In this document: piece by piece, positions 1 to 7,022 of the stretch
Numbering within the stretch: position 1 is the stretch's first letter
How the letters are laid out: each line of letters opens with the position of its first letter
DNA from: an uncultured Erysipelotrichales bacterium
GTDB taxonomy: Bacteria; Bacillota_I; Bacilli_A; Erysipelotrichales; Coprobacillaceae
NCBI GenBank assembly: GCA_910586805.1
Contig: CAJUJC010000017.1
Span: 2,851 to 24,894, forward strand
Length of the DNA: 22,044 nt
Reading direction: 5' to 3'
Program-made: the position numbers and the translations under genes
The notes under the pieces: model-generated
Database searches by the model: none
The model's input: only the letters and a program-made list of their open reading frames with translations
Told to the model about the DNA's origin: nothing

Positions 1-519
1 CAATTAAACTTTTCTTTAATAGCTACTCCTGCTGAAGGGTTATCAGGACGTTTTGTAAAATTGGATAGAGAAATTTATGGAAAAATGGAAGGTATTACAG
101 ATAAAGAATATTACACAAATAGTTTTCATGTCCCTGTATACTATCCAATCAGTGCTTTTGAAAAAATTAAAATAGAAGGTCCATACCATGCGCTTACAAA
201 TGGAGGACATATTAGTTATATTGAAATGGATGGGGATCCTACAAAAAATTTGCCAGCATTTGAAAAGGTTGTACGTGCCATGCATGATGCAAAAATAGGA
301 TATGGTGCTATTAATCACCCAGTCGATAGAGATCCAGTATGTGGCTATAATGGTATTATTGATGATGTGTGTCCACAATGTGGAAGAACAGAAAAAGAAC
401 ATGAAGAATTTGAAAGGATTCGTCGTATTACTGGATATTTAGTAGGAACATTAGATCGTTTTAATAATGGGAAAAAAGCTGAAGAGGCTGATCGTGTGAA
501 ACATGGTATTAAACAATGA
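1..519 (+). CDS. nrdD: anaerobic ribonucleoside-triphosphate reductase, C-terminal part (5' end outside window)
   Basis: This is the last 172 residues of class III ribonucleotide reductase, which makes deoxynucleotides from ribonucleoside triphosphates without oxygen using a glycyl radical. The frame is open from base 1 and begins with ATPAEGLSGRF, a typical NrdD segment. Near the end are a Cys-rich zinc site (Cys codons at 340, 370 and 379) and the glycyl-radical loop RRITGYLVGT, with the radical Gly at codon 433-435. The zinc site shows only three Cys: the first position of the usual CxxC pair is Asp (DPVC), so a nearby residue such as the His of NHPVD may serve as ligand, or the site differs. 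The stop overlaps the nrdG start (ATGA), so the two genes are translationally coupled, as expected for an enzyme and its activase. Confidence 0.95.
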   Translation, partial: QLNFSLIATPAEGLSGRFVKLDREIYGKMEGITDKEYYTNSFHVPVYYPISAFEKIKIEGPYHALTNGGHISYIEMDGDPTKNLPAFEKVVRAMHDAKIGYGAINHPVDRDPVCGYNGIIDDVCPQCGRTEKEHEEFERIRRITGYLVGTLDRFNNGKKAEEADRVKHGIKQ

Positions 520-1031
520 AATTAAGAGTATTTGGAACTGTTAATGATTCTATAGTAGATGGACCAGGTTTAAGATATAGTGTTTTTACTCAAGGGTGTC
601 CTCATCATTGCCAAGGATGTCATAATCCAAAAAGTCATGATATTCAAGGTGGTTATGATCAAGATACAAATGATATTTTAAAAGAGATAGATAAAAATCC
701 ATTGTTAGATGGAGTGACATTGAGTGGTGGAGAGCCTTTTATGCAATGTATTCCATTGATTGATTTTGTTAGGAAGTTAAAAAAAAGAAAATTGCATATT
801 ATCATTTATAGTGGATTTACTTATGAAGAAATTTTAACTTTAGGTGATGGGGCTAAAGAACTTTTATCATTATGTGATATTTTGGTCGATGGTCGTTTTG
901 AATTATCGTTAAGAAGTTTGGCTTTGTTATATAGAGGTTCATCTAATCAAAGAATTATTGATGTACAAACTTCACTTAAAAAGAATGAAGTTGTGATTCA
1001 ATGTATCAATGAATATGGAGAATGGATATGA
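516..1031 (+). CDS. nrdG: anaerobic ribonucleotide reductase activating protein (radical SAM)
   Basis: NrdG is the radical SAM activase that puts the glycyl radical on NrdD using S-adenosylmethionine and a [4Fe-4S] cluster. At 171 residues it has the small size usual for the family. The cluster motif CPHHCQGC gives Cys28, Cys32 and Cys35 (CxxxCxxC). The N-terminus DSIVDGPGLRYSVFTQGC and the SGGEPF motif (residues about 70-75) are typical, as is the C-terminal LVDGRF...RGSSNQRIID block. The ATG overlaps the nrdD stop by 4 bases (ATGA). The gene is followed at once by a strong hairpin shared with the convergent hydrolase gene, so nrdG is the end of its operon. Confidence 0.95.
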   Translation: MKLRVFGTVNDSIVDGPGLRYSVFTQGCPHHCQGCHNPKSHDIQGGYDQDTNDILKEIDKNPLLDGVTLSGGEPFMQCIPLIDFVRKLKKRKLHIIIYSGFTYEEILTLGDGAKELLSLCDILVDGRFELSLRSLALLYRGSSNQRIIDVQTSLKKNEVVIQCINEYGEWI

Positions 1032-1063
1032 AAAATCTTGGGATTTATTTTTCCCAAGATTTT
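1032..1063. terminator. bidirectional terminator between nrdG and the convergent hydrolase gene
   Basis: A perfect 12-bp stem (AAAATCTTGGGA at 1032-1043 with TCCCAAGATTTT at 1052-1063) encloses an 8-base T-rich loop. The A-rich and T-rich flanks make it usable on both strands. It starts right after the nrdG stop and contains the last codons and stop of the minus-strand hydrolase. Confidence 0.85.
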
Positions 1064-1956
1064 ATCGTTTCTATAATATGTTGATAAACTTCCTTTTTAT
1101 GTTTTTCATTTAAAATCTCATGACGCATATCTTTAAATAGTTTTGAAGTTGTTTGTTGATATCCAACACCTTTCATAAAATGAACAGCTTCATTAAACTT
1201 TTTTGTATTTGTAATGCATGGATCGTTTTCTCCTGCAATAAAATGTATTGGAATGTTTGTGTGAGAAAGTTTCCAATCGTTGGGATCATAAGTTTCTTTC
1301 ATTAAATAAAATAAAGAAAGGAAACCGTTTGTTGTAAATATAAAAGTACAAAGTGGATCGTTATTGTAATCTTCTACAACCTTAGGATGACTACAAATCC
1401 AACTATTAGGGACAGTTCCAAAGTTTTTATTAAATGCATCAAAACCAATACGTTGAATAAGTGAAGAACGATGTTTTTCACCTTTGTGTTTTTGTATCAA
1501 AGAAGTTAAGCCTATACCTAAACTCAAAATAGGATTTTTACTTGGACTACCACATACAAATAAGCCATTAATTTCATAATCATATCTTTTCATAAAACAA
1601 CGTACGACTAAAGAACCCATACTATGCCCAATCAGATAAACAGGAAGCAGAGGATAACGGTTTTTCATTATCATAGTTAATTGGTGTAAATCTTCTACAA
1701 TTGCAATATGTCCATCTTTATAAAAATAACCTAAATCATCTTTGTGCAACACACTTTTTCCATGCCCTCTATGATCATGAATACAACACACATAACCTTG
1801 TTTATTTAAATAAGAAATAAAATCTAAATATCTTTCTTTATGTTCACACATACCATGTGCTATTTGAATAATTCCTTTTGGATGTGATGGACCTATAATC
1901 AAAACATCTAAGGGAAGATTATCAAATGTTGAATATATCGTTAAATGTTCTTTCAA
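1045..1956 (-). CDS. alpha/beta hydrolase, monoacylglycerol lipase/lysophospholipase-like
   Basis: A serine hydrolase of the alpha/beta fold, closest in pattern to monoglyceride lipase/lysophospholipase (Hydrolase_4 type). The oxyanion region is AHGMCEH, the nucleophile elbow is GHSMGS with Ser at about residue 112, and the acid and base are probably Asp245 (ENDPC) and His279 (MRHEIL). No signal peptide or membrane segment is visible, so it is probably cytosolic and acts on mono- or lyso-lipids; the substrate is inferred. The longest frame begins with GTG at 1965, but that GTG lies inside the SD AAGAGGTG (1970-1963). The TTG at 1956-1954, 6 bases beyond the SD, is the better start and gives 303 residues. 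It is monocistronic and divergent from the HAD gene. Confidence 0.85.
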   Translation of the reverse strand: MKEHLTIYSTFDNLPLDVLIIGPSHPKGIIQIAHGMCEHKERYLDFISYLNKQGYVCCIHDHRGHGKSVLHKDDLGYFYKDGHIAIVEDLHQLTMIMKNRYPLLPVYLIGHSMGSLVVRCFMKRYDYEINGLFVCGSPSKNPILSLGIGLTSLIQKHKGEKHRSSLIQRIGFDAFNKNFGTVPNSWICSHPKVVEDYNNDPLCTFIFTTNGFLSLFYLMKETYDPNDWKLSHTNIPIHFIAGENDPCITNTKKFNEAVHFMKGVGYQQTTSKLFKDMRHEILNEKHKKEVYQHIIETIKSWEK

Positions 1957-1975
1957 AAAAATCACCTCTTATACT

Positions 1976-1981
1976 ATTATA
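1976..1981 (-). promoter_or_regulatory. -10 element for the hydrolase gene
   Basis: TATAAT on the minus strand ends 5 bases before the SD. No convincing -35 is visible. The RNA leader would be very short. Confidence 0.4.
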
Positions 1982-2006
1982 TCGAAAATAAATAGGAAAT
2001 TCGATA
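1980..2006. promoter_or_regulatory. inverted repeat between divergent promoters (possible operator)
   Basis: TATCGAA (1980-1986) and TTCGATA (2000-2006) form a 7-bp inverted repeat with a 13-base spacer. It lies between the two divergent -10 boxes, over both expected -35 positions. A bound protein could control both genes; this is inferred from position only. Confidence 0.3.
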
Positions 2007-2015
2007 GAATTCTTG

Positions 2016-2021
2016 TATAAT
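2016..2021 (+). promoter_or_regulatory. -10 element for the HAD-dipeptidase operon
   Basis: A perfect TATAAT, 6 bases before the SD of the HAD phosphatase gene. The -35 is weak. The arrangement mirrors the divergent hydrolase promoter. Confidence 0.5.
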
Positions 2022-2040
2022 ATGAAAAGAGGTGGCAAAA

Positions 2041-2817
2041 GTGAAGAATAAAATGTTGTGTTTTGATGTGGATGGGACATTGAGAGATAATATCAATCAT
2101 GAAGTATCTGAATCAACAAAGAATGCTTTGTTTCAATTAAAGCAAAATGGATATCGTATTGTTATTGCAACAGGGAGGGGAATTGATTCTCTTTCAAAGA
2201 CAGGTTTAATGGATTTATTAGAATGGGATGGTTTTGTTTGTAATAATGGACAAGATATTTTAGATGATCAGAAAAATCATTTATTTCATGCTTCTTTGAA
2301 AGACGAGGCTATTCAACAAACGATTGATATAGCAAAAAGGTTAAATCTTGCAGTTGTATTAAAATCACATCCAAGAGTCATTTTAAAAGAACCAGATGAG
2401 TATGTCTATGAATCGCAGAGATTTTTTAATAATATAATACCTGATTTAGGAACTTATCATGGGCAAGAAGTAGATGCCATGATTGTATATGGACCAATAG
2501 GTTATGATTATGAACCGTTTATGCATATTGATGGAGTGAAAACATTACCAGGTGAATCAACATATGCTGATTTAACGATTGAAGGAATAACAAAAGCGAC
2601 AGGTATTAAATATTTGATGGAATTGTATGGAAATGATGGTTATATTGCATTTGGTGATTCTTTAAATGATATGGATATGTTTTTAAGTGCTGATATATCA
2701 GTGGCAATGGGACAGGGAAATCCATGTTTAAAAGAAAAATCCACATATGTGACAACCTCTGTATTAGAGGATGGCATTTATAATGCTTGTATATATTTAG
2801 GGTTAATAAAGGAGTAG
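2041..2817 (+). CDS. Cof-type HAD-IIB family phosphatase
   Basis: A cytosolic haloacid-dehalogenase-fold phosphatase of the Cof/YidA type, members of which dephosphorylate sugar phosphates and other small phosphorylated metabolites. Motif I is FDVDGT, with nucleophile Asp9 and general acid Asp11. Motif II lies in IATGRG, and motif III is GDSLNDMDM near the C-terminus. The cap between motifs II and III is of the IIB kind. At 258 residues it has normal length. A GTG at 2032 would extend the frame, but it is part of the SD AGAGGTGG (2028-2035); the GTG at 2041 is correctly spaced. The next gene begins 5 bases after the stop, so the two are co-transcribed. The exact substrate cannot be read from sequence. 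Confidence 0.9.
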   Translation: MKNKMLCFDVDGTLRDNINHEVSESTKNALFQLKQNGYRIVIATGRGIDSLSKTGLMDLLEWDGFVCNNGQDILDDQKNHLFHASLKDEAIQQTIDIAKRLNLAVVLKSHPRVILKEPDEYVYESQRFFNNIIPDLGTYHGQEVDAMIVYGPIGYDYEPFMHIDGVKTLPGESTYADLTIEGITKATGIKYLMELYGNDGYIAFGDSLNDMDMFLSADISVAMGQGNPCLKEKSTYVTTSVLEDGIYNACIYLGLIKE

Positions 2818-2822
2818 GGAAT

Positions 2823-3065
2823 ATGACAATACAAGAAGCAATGAAAAAAGCACATGAAATGTATGCTTATGAGTTAAGTGAACAATCAGATCAACAAACG
2901 AATCAATTTGATGATTTGTGGCAAAGTATTTATGATGTTTGTCAACTTGCAACATTTGGTATTTTTGAAGATATTGAAGAAGATGAAATTAATGAGGCTA
3001 TTGATTGGTTGAAAGAAACACAGACCATGACAAAGAATTATATAGATAAAGATGTTTATTTTTAA
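2823..3065 (+). CDS. small acidic protein of unknown function
   Basis: I do not recognise this 80-residue protein. It is acidic, probably all-helical, soluble, and without Cys pairs or membrane segments; residues 40-60 contain the acidic run EDIEEDEIN. An upstream ATG at 2787 would extend it by 12 residues but overlaps the HAD gene and has no SD. The ATG at 2823 sits 8 bases after AAAGGAG (2808-2814), so it is the start. It lies between the HAD phosphatase (5-base gap) and the dipeptidase (15-base gap), all in one operon. The context suggests small-molecule turnover but does not define a role. Confidence 0.75.
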   Translation: MTIQEAMKKAHEMYAYELSEQSDQQTNQFDDLWQSIYDVCQLATFGIFEDIEEDEINEAIDWLKETQTMTKNYIDKDVYF

Positions 3066-3080
3066 TAAGGAGAAGATTTT

Positions 3081-4061
3081 ATGAAAGTTATTGATATGCA
3101 TTGTGATACTATTTTTGAAATTGCAAGATTAAATAATGAAGGACAAAATGTTGGCTTAAATAATAATCAATTAAATATTGATATTATGAAAATGAAACAA
3201 AGTGATTATATGTTACAAAATTTTGCAATATTTACACCTTTAAAAATGGTAGATAATCCTATTACACATGTTCAACAATTAATTGATACATTTTATAATG
3301 AATTAGAAAATAACAAAGGTGATATAGCGATTGTTACAAAGTATGAAGATATTGAAAAGAACATGAAAGAAAACAAAATAAGTGCAATATTAACATTAGA
3401 AGAAGGTGGAGTTGTTTGTAACGATTTATCATATTTAAGAAATTATTATCGTTTAGGTGTTCGTATGATTACATTAACTTGGAATTATCCTAATGGTATA
3501 GGTTATCCAAACTTTGATATGAATGATGAAACACATGGTTTTCATTGTCAAGATACAATCAATGGTTTAACTGATTTTGGTATTGAGTATGTTAAAGAAT
3601 GTGAAAGATTAGGGATTATTATTGATGTTTCCCATTTATCTGATGCAGGATTTTATGATGTGTTAAAGTATACAACAAAACCATTTGTTGCTTCTCATTC
3701 AAATGCAAGAAGTGTATGTGATCATGCAAGAAATATGACTGATGATATGATTAGAGAATTGTCAAAACGTAGGGGGGTTATGGGAATTAACTTTGCAAGT
3801 GATTTTTTATGTGAGGGTGATGAATTATCACGTGTTTCTTCTATGATTAAACATATTCAATATATTGTGGATATTGGTGGAATTGATTGTGTTGGTCTAG
3901 GTAGTGATTTTGATGGTATACCACAAAATCTTGAAATAAAAGATGCATCTTATATGCCTTTGTTATATAAAGGTTTACAAAATGCAGGTTTTAGTGAAGA
4001 AGACATAGAAAAGATTTTTTATAAAAATGTATTAAGAGTTTATAAGGAAGTGCTAGGTTAG
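3081..4061 (+). CDS. membrane dipeptidase family (peptidase M19) dipeptidase
   Basis: A zinc dipeptidase of the renal-dipeptidase (M19) family, which hydrolyses a broad range of dipeptides, including some with a C-terminal D-residue. The zinc ligands expected for the family are visible: His7 and Asp9 (DMHCDT), the bridging Glu at 107-108 (LEEGG), His185 (DVSHLSD) and His206 (ASHSNAR). The GLGSDFDG motif near residue 270 is also typical. Length is 326, close to bacterial homologues. No signal peptide is present, so despite the family name it is cytosolic. The SD AAGGAGA is well placed. It is last in a three-gene operon closed by a strong terminator. Confidence 0.93.
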   Translation: MKVIDMHCDTIFEIARLNNEGQNVGLNNNQLNIDIMKMKQSDYMLQNFAIFTPLKMVDNPITHVQQLIDTFYNELENNKGDIAIVTKYEDIEKNMKENKISAILTLEEGGVVCNDLSYLRNYYRLGVRMITLTWNYPNGIGYPNFDMNDETHGFHCQDTINGLTDFGIEYVKECERLGIIIDVSHLSDAGFYDVLKYTTKPFVASHSNARSVCDHARNMTDDMIRELSKRRGVMGINFASDFLCEGDELSRVSSMIKHIQYIVDIGGIDCVGLGSDFDGIPQNLEIKDASYMPLLYKGLQNAGFSEEDIEKIFYKNVLRVYKEVLG

Positions 4062-4073
4062 TTTTGTATAGAG

Positions 4074-4112
4074 AGATTTCTTATTTTATATAATAAGAAA
4101 TCTTTTTGCTTT
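4074..4112 (+). terminator. terminator of the HAD-dipeptidase operon
   Basis: A 12-bp stem (AGATTTCTTATT 4074-4085, AATAAGAAATCT 4092-4103) with a 6-base loop is followed by TTTT-GC-TTTT. Confidence 0.85.
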
Positions 4113-4145
4113 TATCTCTTATTTTTAGTCAATTGAATTTATAAA

Positions 4146-4267
4146 CACAAAAATAGATAAGGTAGGGAAAAACCTTATCTATTTGATAGATATCAGTTTG
4201 GGAAAGGATATCATGAGTCATCTTTGTTTGAAGGGAAAAAACAAATTTTGATGACAAGGTTATTATA
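4146..4267 (-). ncRNA. candidate small RNA made of three hairpins with TTTCCC loops
   Basis: Read on the minus strand: a TATAAT (4267-4262), then hairpin A (GTCATC 4255-4250 with GATGAC 4222-4217, plus an inner TTTG/CAAA pair), hairpin B (GATATC at 4212-4207 and 4194-4189), and hairpin C, a perfect 13-bp stem (4184-4172 with 4163-4151) followed by TTTTTGTGTTT. Each loop carries TTTCCC (GGGAAA on the plus strand). The final stem plus T-run is a good intrinsic terminator only in this direction, although no minus-strand gene lies upstream to need one. This suggests an independent RNA of about 105-110 bases. No -35 was found. C-rich loops in Gram-positive small RNAs often target SD sites; that role is inferred. 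Confidence 0.4.
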
Positions 4268-4512
4268 TAAAAAATATTTCGCTATTTTTTAAAAGAAATG
4301 TCAAAAATTATGTGATTCATTTTTAAATCTATGACATCTATTTATTATATAGAAATAATCAAAAAATATATGATTTTTATTTGTTATCAATAATAATGAT
4401 ACCTTTTTATTGTTTATCATACATATGAAATAAAAAATAAATATCTAAATCTACACATTTTGCTCAAAAGATGTTAAACTATAGGATGAAATCAAAGGAT
4501 AGGAGGATGACT
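4268..4512. other. AT-rich upstream region of the first RpiR-type regulator
   Basis: No gene is seen. The stretch is very AT-rich, with an 8-bp A/T hairpin at 4269-4290 and an inverted repeat TATCA-N7-TGATA at 4385-4401 that might be an operator. TTGCTC at 4460-4465 resembles a -35, but a well-spaced -10 is not clear (nearest TATAGG at 4480-4485). Confidence 0.35.
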
Positions 4513-5337
4513 ATGAAAAATTTGTTTTATCGTTTAATCATCTTTTTAGATACTGCTACTGAAAATGATACAAATTATAATATAGCATGGTTTATGGCTA
4601 ATAATTTTTATCGTATATCAAATATGAGAATTAGTGAACTTGCTGCTGAATGTTTTGTGTCACCTGCGACCATATCCCGATTTTGTAGAGCATTAGGTTA
4701 TGAAAATTTTGCTCATTTAAAACAAGAATGTTATACATTTCATTCGGATGATAAAAAGTTTAATAATTTGATAAATATTTCTTTAGAAACGATGAAAGAT
4801 AATCCTAAACAAGCAACTGATGAATATGTTGAACAGGTTATTAGTAATATGAAGACATTATCATCAGCATTGGATTGGGGAGAAGTGGATGCGACTTTAA
4901 AACTTATTCATGATAGTCAATCAGTGGTTTTCTTTGGAACACAGTTTTCACAAAGTGCTGCTATGCATTTTCAAACCGATTTATTGATGTTAGAAAAGTT
5001 TACTATGGCATATATGGATTCTTCAAGACAATTAGAATGTGCAAAAGAACTTACAAAAGAGAGTGTTGCTATTATTATTACTGTTAATGGGCTTTTTACA
5101 GGAAGTGCTTTTAAAGCATTACAGTATATTAAAAAATCAGGGTGTAAAGTTGTCCTTATAACAGCAAATGCTCAATTAGATTTAAATATACCTATTGATC
5201 ATCGTATTTTATTGGGTAGTTTACATAATAAAAAAACAGGGAAACATATTTTATTAACTGTGGTGGAATTAATGTCACTTCGTTATTACTGTTTATATTA
5301 TCCATCTATTCAAGAACTGAAAGGACATATCCTTTAG
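4513..5337 (+). CDS. MurR/RpiR family transcriptional regulator (first of two)
   Basis: A DNA-binding regulator of the RpiR family, which typically senses a phosphorylated sugar through a C-terminal SIS domain. Residues about 36-62 form the helix-turn-helix (ISELAAECFVSPATISRFCR), and the rest resembles a degenerate SIS fold starting around residue 130. The frame is open from an ATG at 4471, but AGGAGG (4501-4506) lies 6 bases before the ATG at 4513, giving 274 residues. It is monocistronic: its last codons are part of a terminator. No sugar gene lies beside it, so its target and ligand cannot be guessed. It is a distant paralogue of the next gene. Confidence 0.88.
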   Translation: MKNLFYRLIIFLDTATENDTNYNIAWFMANNFYRISNMRISELAAECFVSPATISRFCRALGYENFAHLKQECYTFHSDDKKFNNLINISLETMKDNPKQATDEYVEQVISNMKTLSSALDWGEVDATLKLIHDSQSVVFFGTQFSQSAAMHFQTDLLMLEKFTMAYMDSSRQLECAKELTKESVAIIITVNGLFTGSAFKALQYIKKSGCKVVLITANAQLDLNIPIDHRILLGSLHNKKTGKHILLTVVELMSLRYYCLYYPSIQELKGHIL

Positions 5338-5345
5338 TTCTTTTT
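5314..5345 (+). terminator. terminator overlapping the end of the first RpiR gene
   Basis: GAACTGAAAGGA (5314-5325) pairs with TCCTTTAGTTC (5330-5340), leaving one bulged G, with a CATA loop, then TTTTT. It contains the stop codon. Confidence 0.8.
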
Positions 5346-5346
5346 C

Positions 5347-5375
5347 TTGAGCAAAAAGTTAAAATTATATATAAT
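5347..5375 (+). promoter_or_regulatory. sigma-A type promoter for the second RpiR gene
   Basis: TTGAGC (5347-5352), a 17-base spacer and a perfect TATAAT (5370-5375) follow directly on the terminator. Transcription would start near 5382, leaving a leader of about 258 bases before the gene at 5640. Confidence 0.7.
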
Positions 5376-5383
5376 AGGGTCAA

Positions 5384-5639
5384 ATGAAGTGGTTCATTTT
5401 GATAATCAACAGCACTAGAAAAAATGAATGCTTATATATTATGTTTTTTTCGCTTGGATTAAGAGGGATCATTGGCAAAGATAAATGTAAAGGAAGCTAT
5501 GCTGAATGTGAATCAAAGCGTTTATTTTGAAGCACGGGATAAAACAAATGTAATATGTTAAATCTTATGATATTGTTATTGATTTTTATGGAAGTGATTT
5601 ATATAAATGTGGTAAAAAATTATTTAGGAGGAAATCAAA
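5384..5639 (+). other. long leader with decayed or cryptic coding sequence
   Basis: Between the promoter and the second RpiR gene, several frames look partly coding but none is intact. From an ATG at 5384 a frame runs 48 codons to TGA without an SD. A second frame reads about 30 residues (including VNQSVYFEARDKTN) to a TAA near 5560, and a third frame continues with SYDIVIDFYGSDLYKCGKK. This would fit a frameshifted gene remnant. I do not recognise the protein. It could equally be an untranslated regulatory leader. Confidence 0.3.
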
Positions 5640-6467
5640 GTGGATAAGGTTAATGAATATAATGAAGTTGATATTTTATATACTTTAATGTCATATGTCA
5701 ATGTATCTTCTTCTCAAGATATGTATTATACTATTGCTCATACAATATTAACAAATCTTGATAAAATTCCTACAATAAGTATTAACGATTTGGCTGATTT
5801 ATGTTATACATCACCATCAACAATTTCACGTTTTTGTAAAGATATGAATTGTAAAAATTTTGCGAATTTTAAGCATGAAATAGCTATTGCTTTAGAACTT
5901 TCTAAACATGAATTACATCTCAAAGAAAAAGATATTCATATGATATCTAGAAATCCTGAATATCTTGTTGATAAAATTTATAATGAAACAATAGAGTCTT
6001 TAAAAATGGGACAAGAAACAATAAATATTCATGACATTGATAAAATATGTGAAATGCTTTACCAAGCACAAAAAGTACAAATGATTGGTTATCAGTTTAA
6101 TAAAATTATATCTAATGATTTTCAAATCAAAATGTTGAAACTACAAAAGTTTATTTATGCTTTTGTCGAACGTGGAGAAGATTTTCAAAGATTAGATATT
6201 AATGATGAAAATACATTGGTTATTATTATGACTGTTCGTGCACGAAAGAAATTAATTGATTCTTTAGTGAAAAAAATTAAAGAGAATCATCCACGTATTT
6301 TAATGATTACATTGAATAAAGAATATGAAAACAATGATATTGATATGATTTATAGATTAGATGGAACAGAAACTGATTATTCAGAATCATCTCTTCAAGG
6401 AACAATGAGTTTGCTTGCTTTATTGAATATGATTTATGTAAGATATGGAATATTATACAAAAGATAG
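5640..6467 (+). CDS. MurR/RpiR family transcriptional regulator (second of two)
   Basis: Same family and layout as the preceding regulator. The helix-turn-helix spans residues 46-68 (SINDLADLCYTSPSTISRFC), and a weakly conserved SIS-like domain follows from about residue 135. The turn SPxTISRFC is shared by both proteins, but the C-terminal halves differ, so they probably sense different ligands. The start is GTG at 5640, 8 bases after AGGAGG (5626-5631). It has its own promoter at 5347-5375. No clear terminator follows, and HU has a separate promoter. Length is 275 residues, normal for the family. The regulated genes are not evident here. Confidence 0.88.
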   Translation: MDKVNEYNEVDILYTLMSYVNVSSSQDMYYTIAHTILTNLDKIPTISINDLADLCYTSPSTISRFCKDMNCKNFANFKHEIAIALELSKHELHLKEKDIHMISRNPEYLVDKIYNETIESLKMGQETINIHDIDKICEMLYQAQKVQMIGYQFNKIISNDFQIKMLKLQKFIYAFVERGEDFQRLDINDENTLVIIMTVRARKKLIDSLVKKIKENHPRILMITLNKEYENNDIDMIYRLDGTETDYSESSLQGTMSLLALLNMIYVRYGILYKR

Positions 6468-6517
6468 TATAGAATATATTGTTTTTAAAATAAATTTACA
6501 TGTATATTTTAATAAAA

Positions 6518-6547
6518 TTGGACAATTATAAATAATTATAATATAAT
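6518..6547 (+). promoter_or_regulatory. HU promoter
   Basis: TTGGAC (6518-6523) or the overlapping TGGACA, a 17-18 base spacer, then TATAAT (6542-6547). A leader of about 40 bases precedes the ATG. Confidence 0.65.
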
Positions 6548-6591
6548 GTTTATGGGGATTTCCCTAATACATAAGAAATGGAGAATATATT

Positions 6592-6867
6592 ATGAACAAA
6601 GGTGAATTAATTGAAAAAGTTGCTTCTACTGCTGATTTAACAAAAGTTCAAGCTGAAGCAGCTGTAAATGCTTTAGTGAGTACATTAGTAGATGCATTAA
6701 AAGCAGGAGATAAAGTAACATTAAAAGGATTAGGAACTTTTGAAGTGAGAGAAAGAAGTGCAAGAAGTGGACGTAATCCAAGTACAGGAGAAACTATTGA
6801 AATTCCTGCAAGTAAAGCACCTGCTTTCAAAGCAAGTTCAACTTTAAAAGCTGCAGTCAAAGGATAA
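6592..6867 (+). CDS. hup: DNA-binding protein HU
   Basis: HU is the histone-like dimer that bends and compacts DNA. The 91-residue length, the N-terminal MNKGELIEKVA and the signature GLGTFEVRERSARSGRNPSTGE (DNA-binding arm, residues about 46-67) identify it. The arm keeps the Arg residues and the tip RNPSTGE with the Pro that intercalates into DNA. The TGGAGAA SD lies 7-8 bases before the ATG. The gene is monocistronic, with its own promoter and a tight terminator that includes its stop codon, as expected for an abundant protein. Codons are A/T-ending and regular. Confidence 0.97.
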   Translation: MNKGELIEKVASTADLTKVQAEAAVNALVSTLVDALKAGDKVTLKGLGTFEVRERSARSGRNPSTGETIEIPASKAPAFKASSTLKAAVKG

Positions 6868-6890
6868 AAGTGTTTTATACACTTTTTTTT
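6866..6890 (+). terminator. HU terminator
   Basis: AAAAGTGT (6866-6873) pairs with ACACTTTT (6879-6886) around TTTAT, ending in eight T. The left arm begins inside the stop codon. Confidence 0.88.
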
Positions 6891-7013
6891 ATTTTTTGTA
6901 CTACAACTTGTAAAGTATATTTATAGTAAATTTGGTATCTGTGATTTTAATATTATTTAATAATATGTTAATTATAAAATTTCAAAAATTTGCTATAAGT
7001 ATATTTTGGTTTA
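6891..7013. other. AT-rich spacer, nothing recognised
   Basis: No ORF with an SD is seen. The only structure is an A/T palindrome around 6950-6966 (ATATTATT/AATAATAT), which is weak in such AT-rich DNA. Confidence 0.5.
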
Positions 7014-7022
7014 TGTTATAAT
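7014..7022 (+). promoter_or_regulatory. extended -10 promoter of the toxin mRNA
   Basis: TGtTATAAT places the transcript start near 7029, exactly where the GGCTACT element begins. No well-spaced -35 is seen. Confidence 0.6.

Noticed and set aside
43..402. Minus-strand ORF of 119 codons
   Set aside because: Antisense to nrdD, which is clearly coding; composition is rich in Ile, Phe and Asn, and there is no SD.
1963..1965. GTG as start of the minus-strand hydrolase
   Set aside because: The GTG is part of the SD AAGAGGTG; TTG at 1956 is correctly spaced. The same reasoning removes the GTG at 2032 and the GTG at 15696.
4146..4267. Plus-strand riboswitch for the first RpiR gene
   Set aside because: The structures lie more than 240 bases from the start codon, match no riboswitch class I know, and the terminator-like hairpin has its T-run only on the minus strand.
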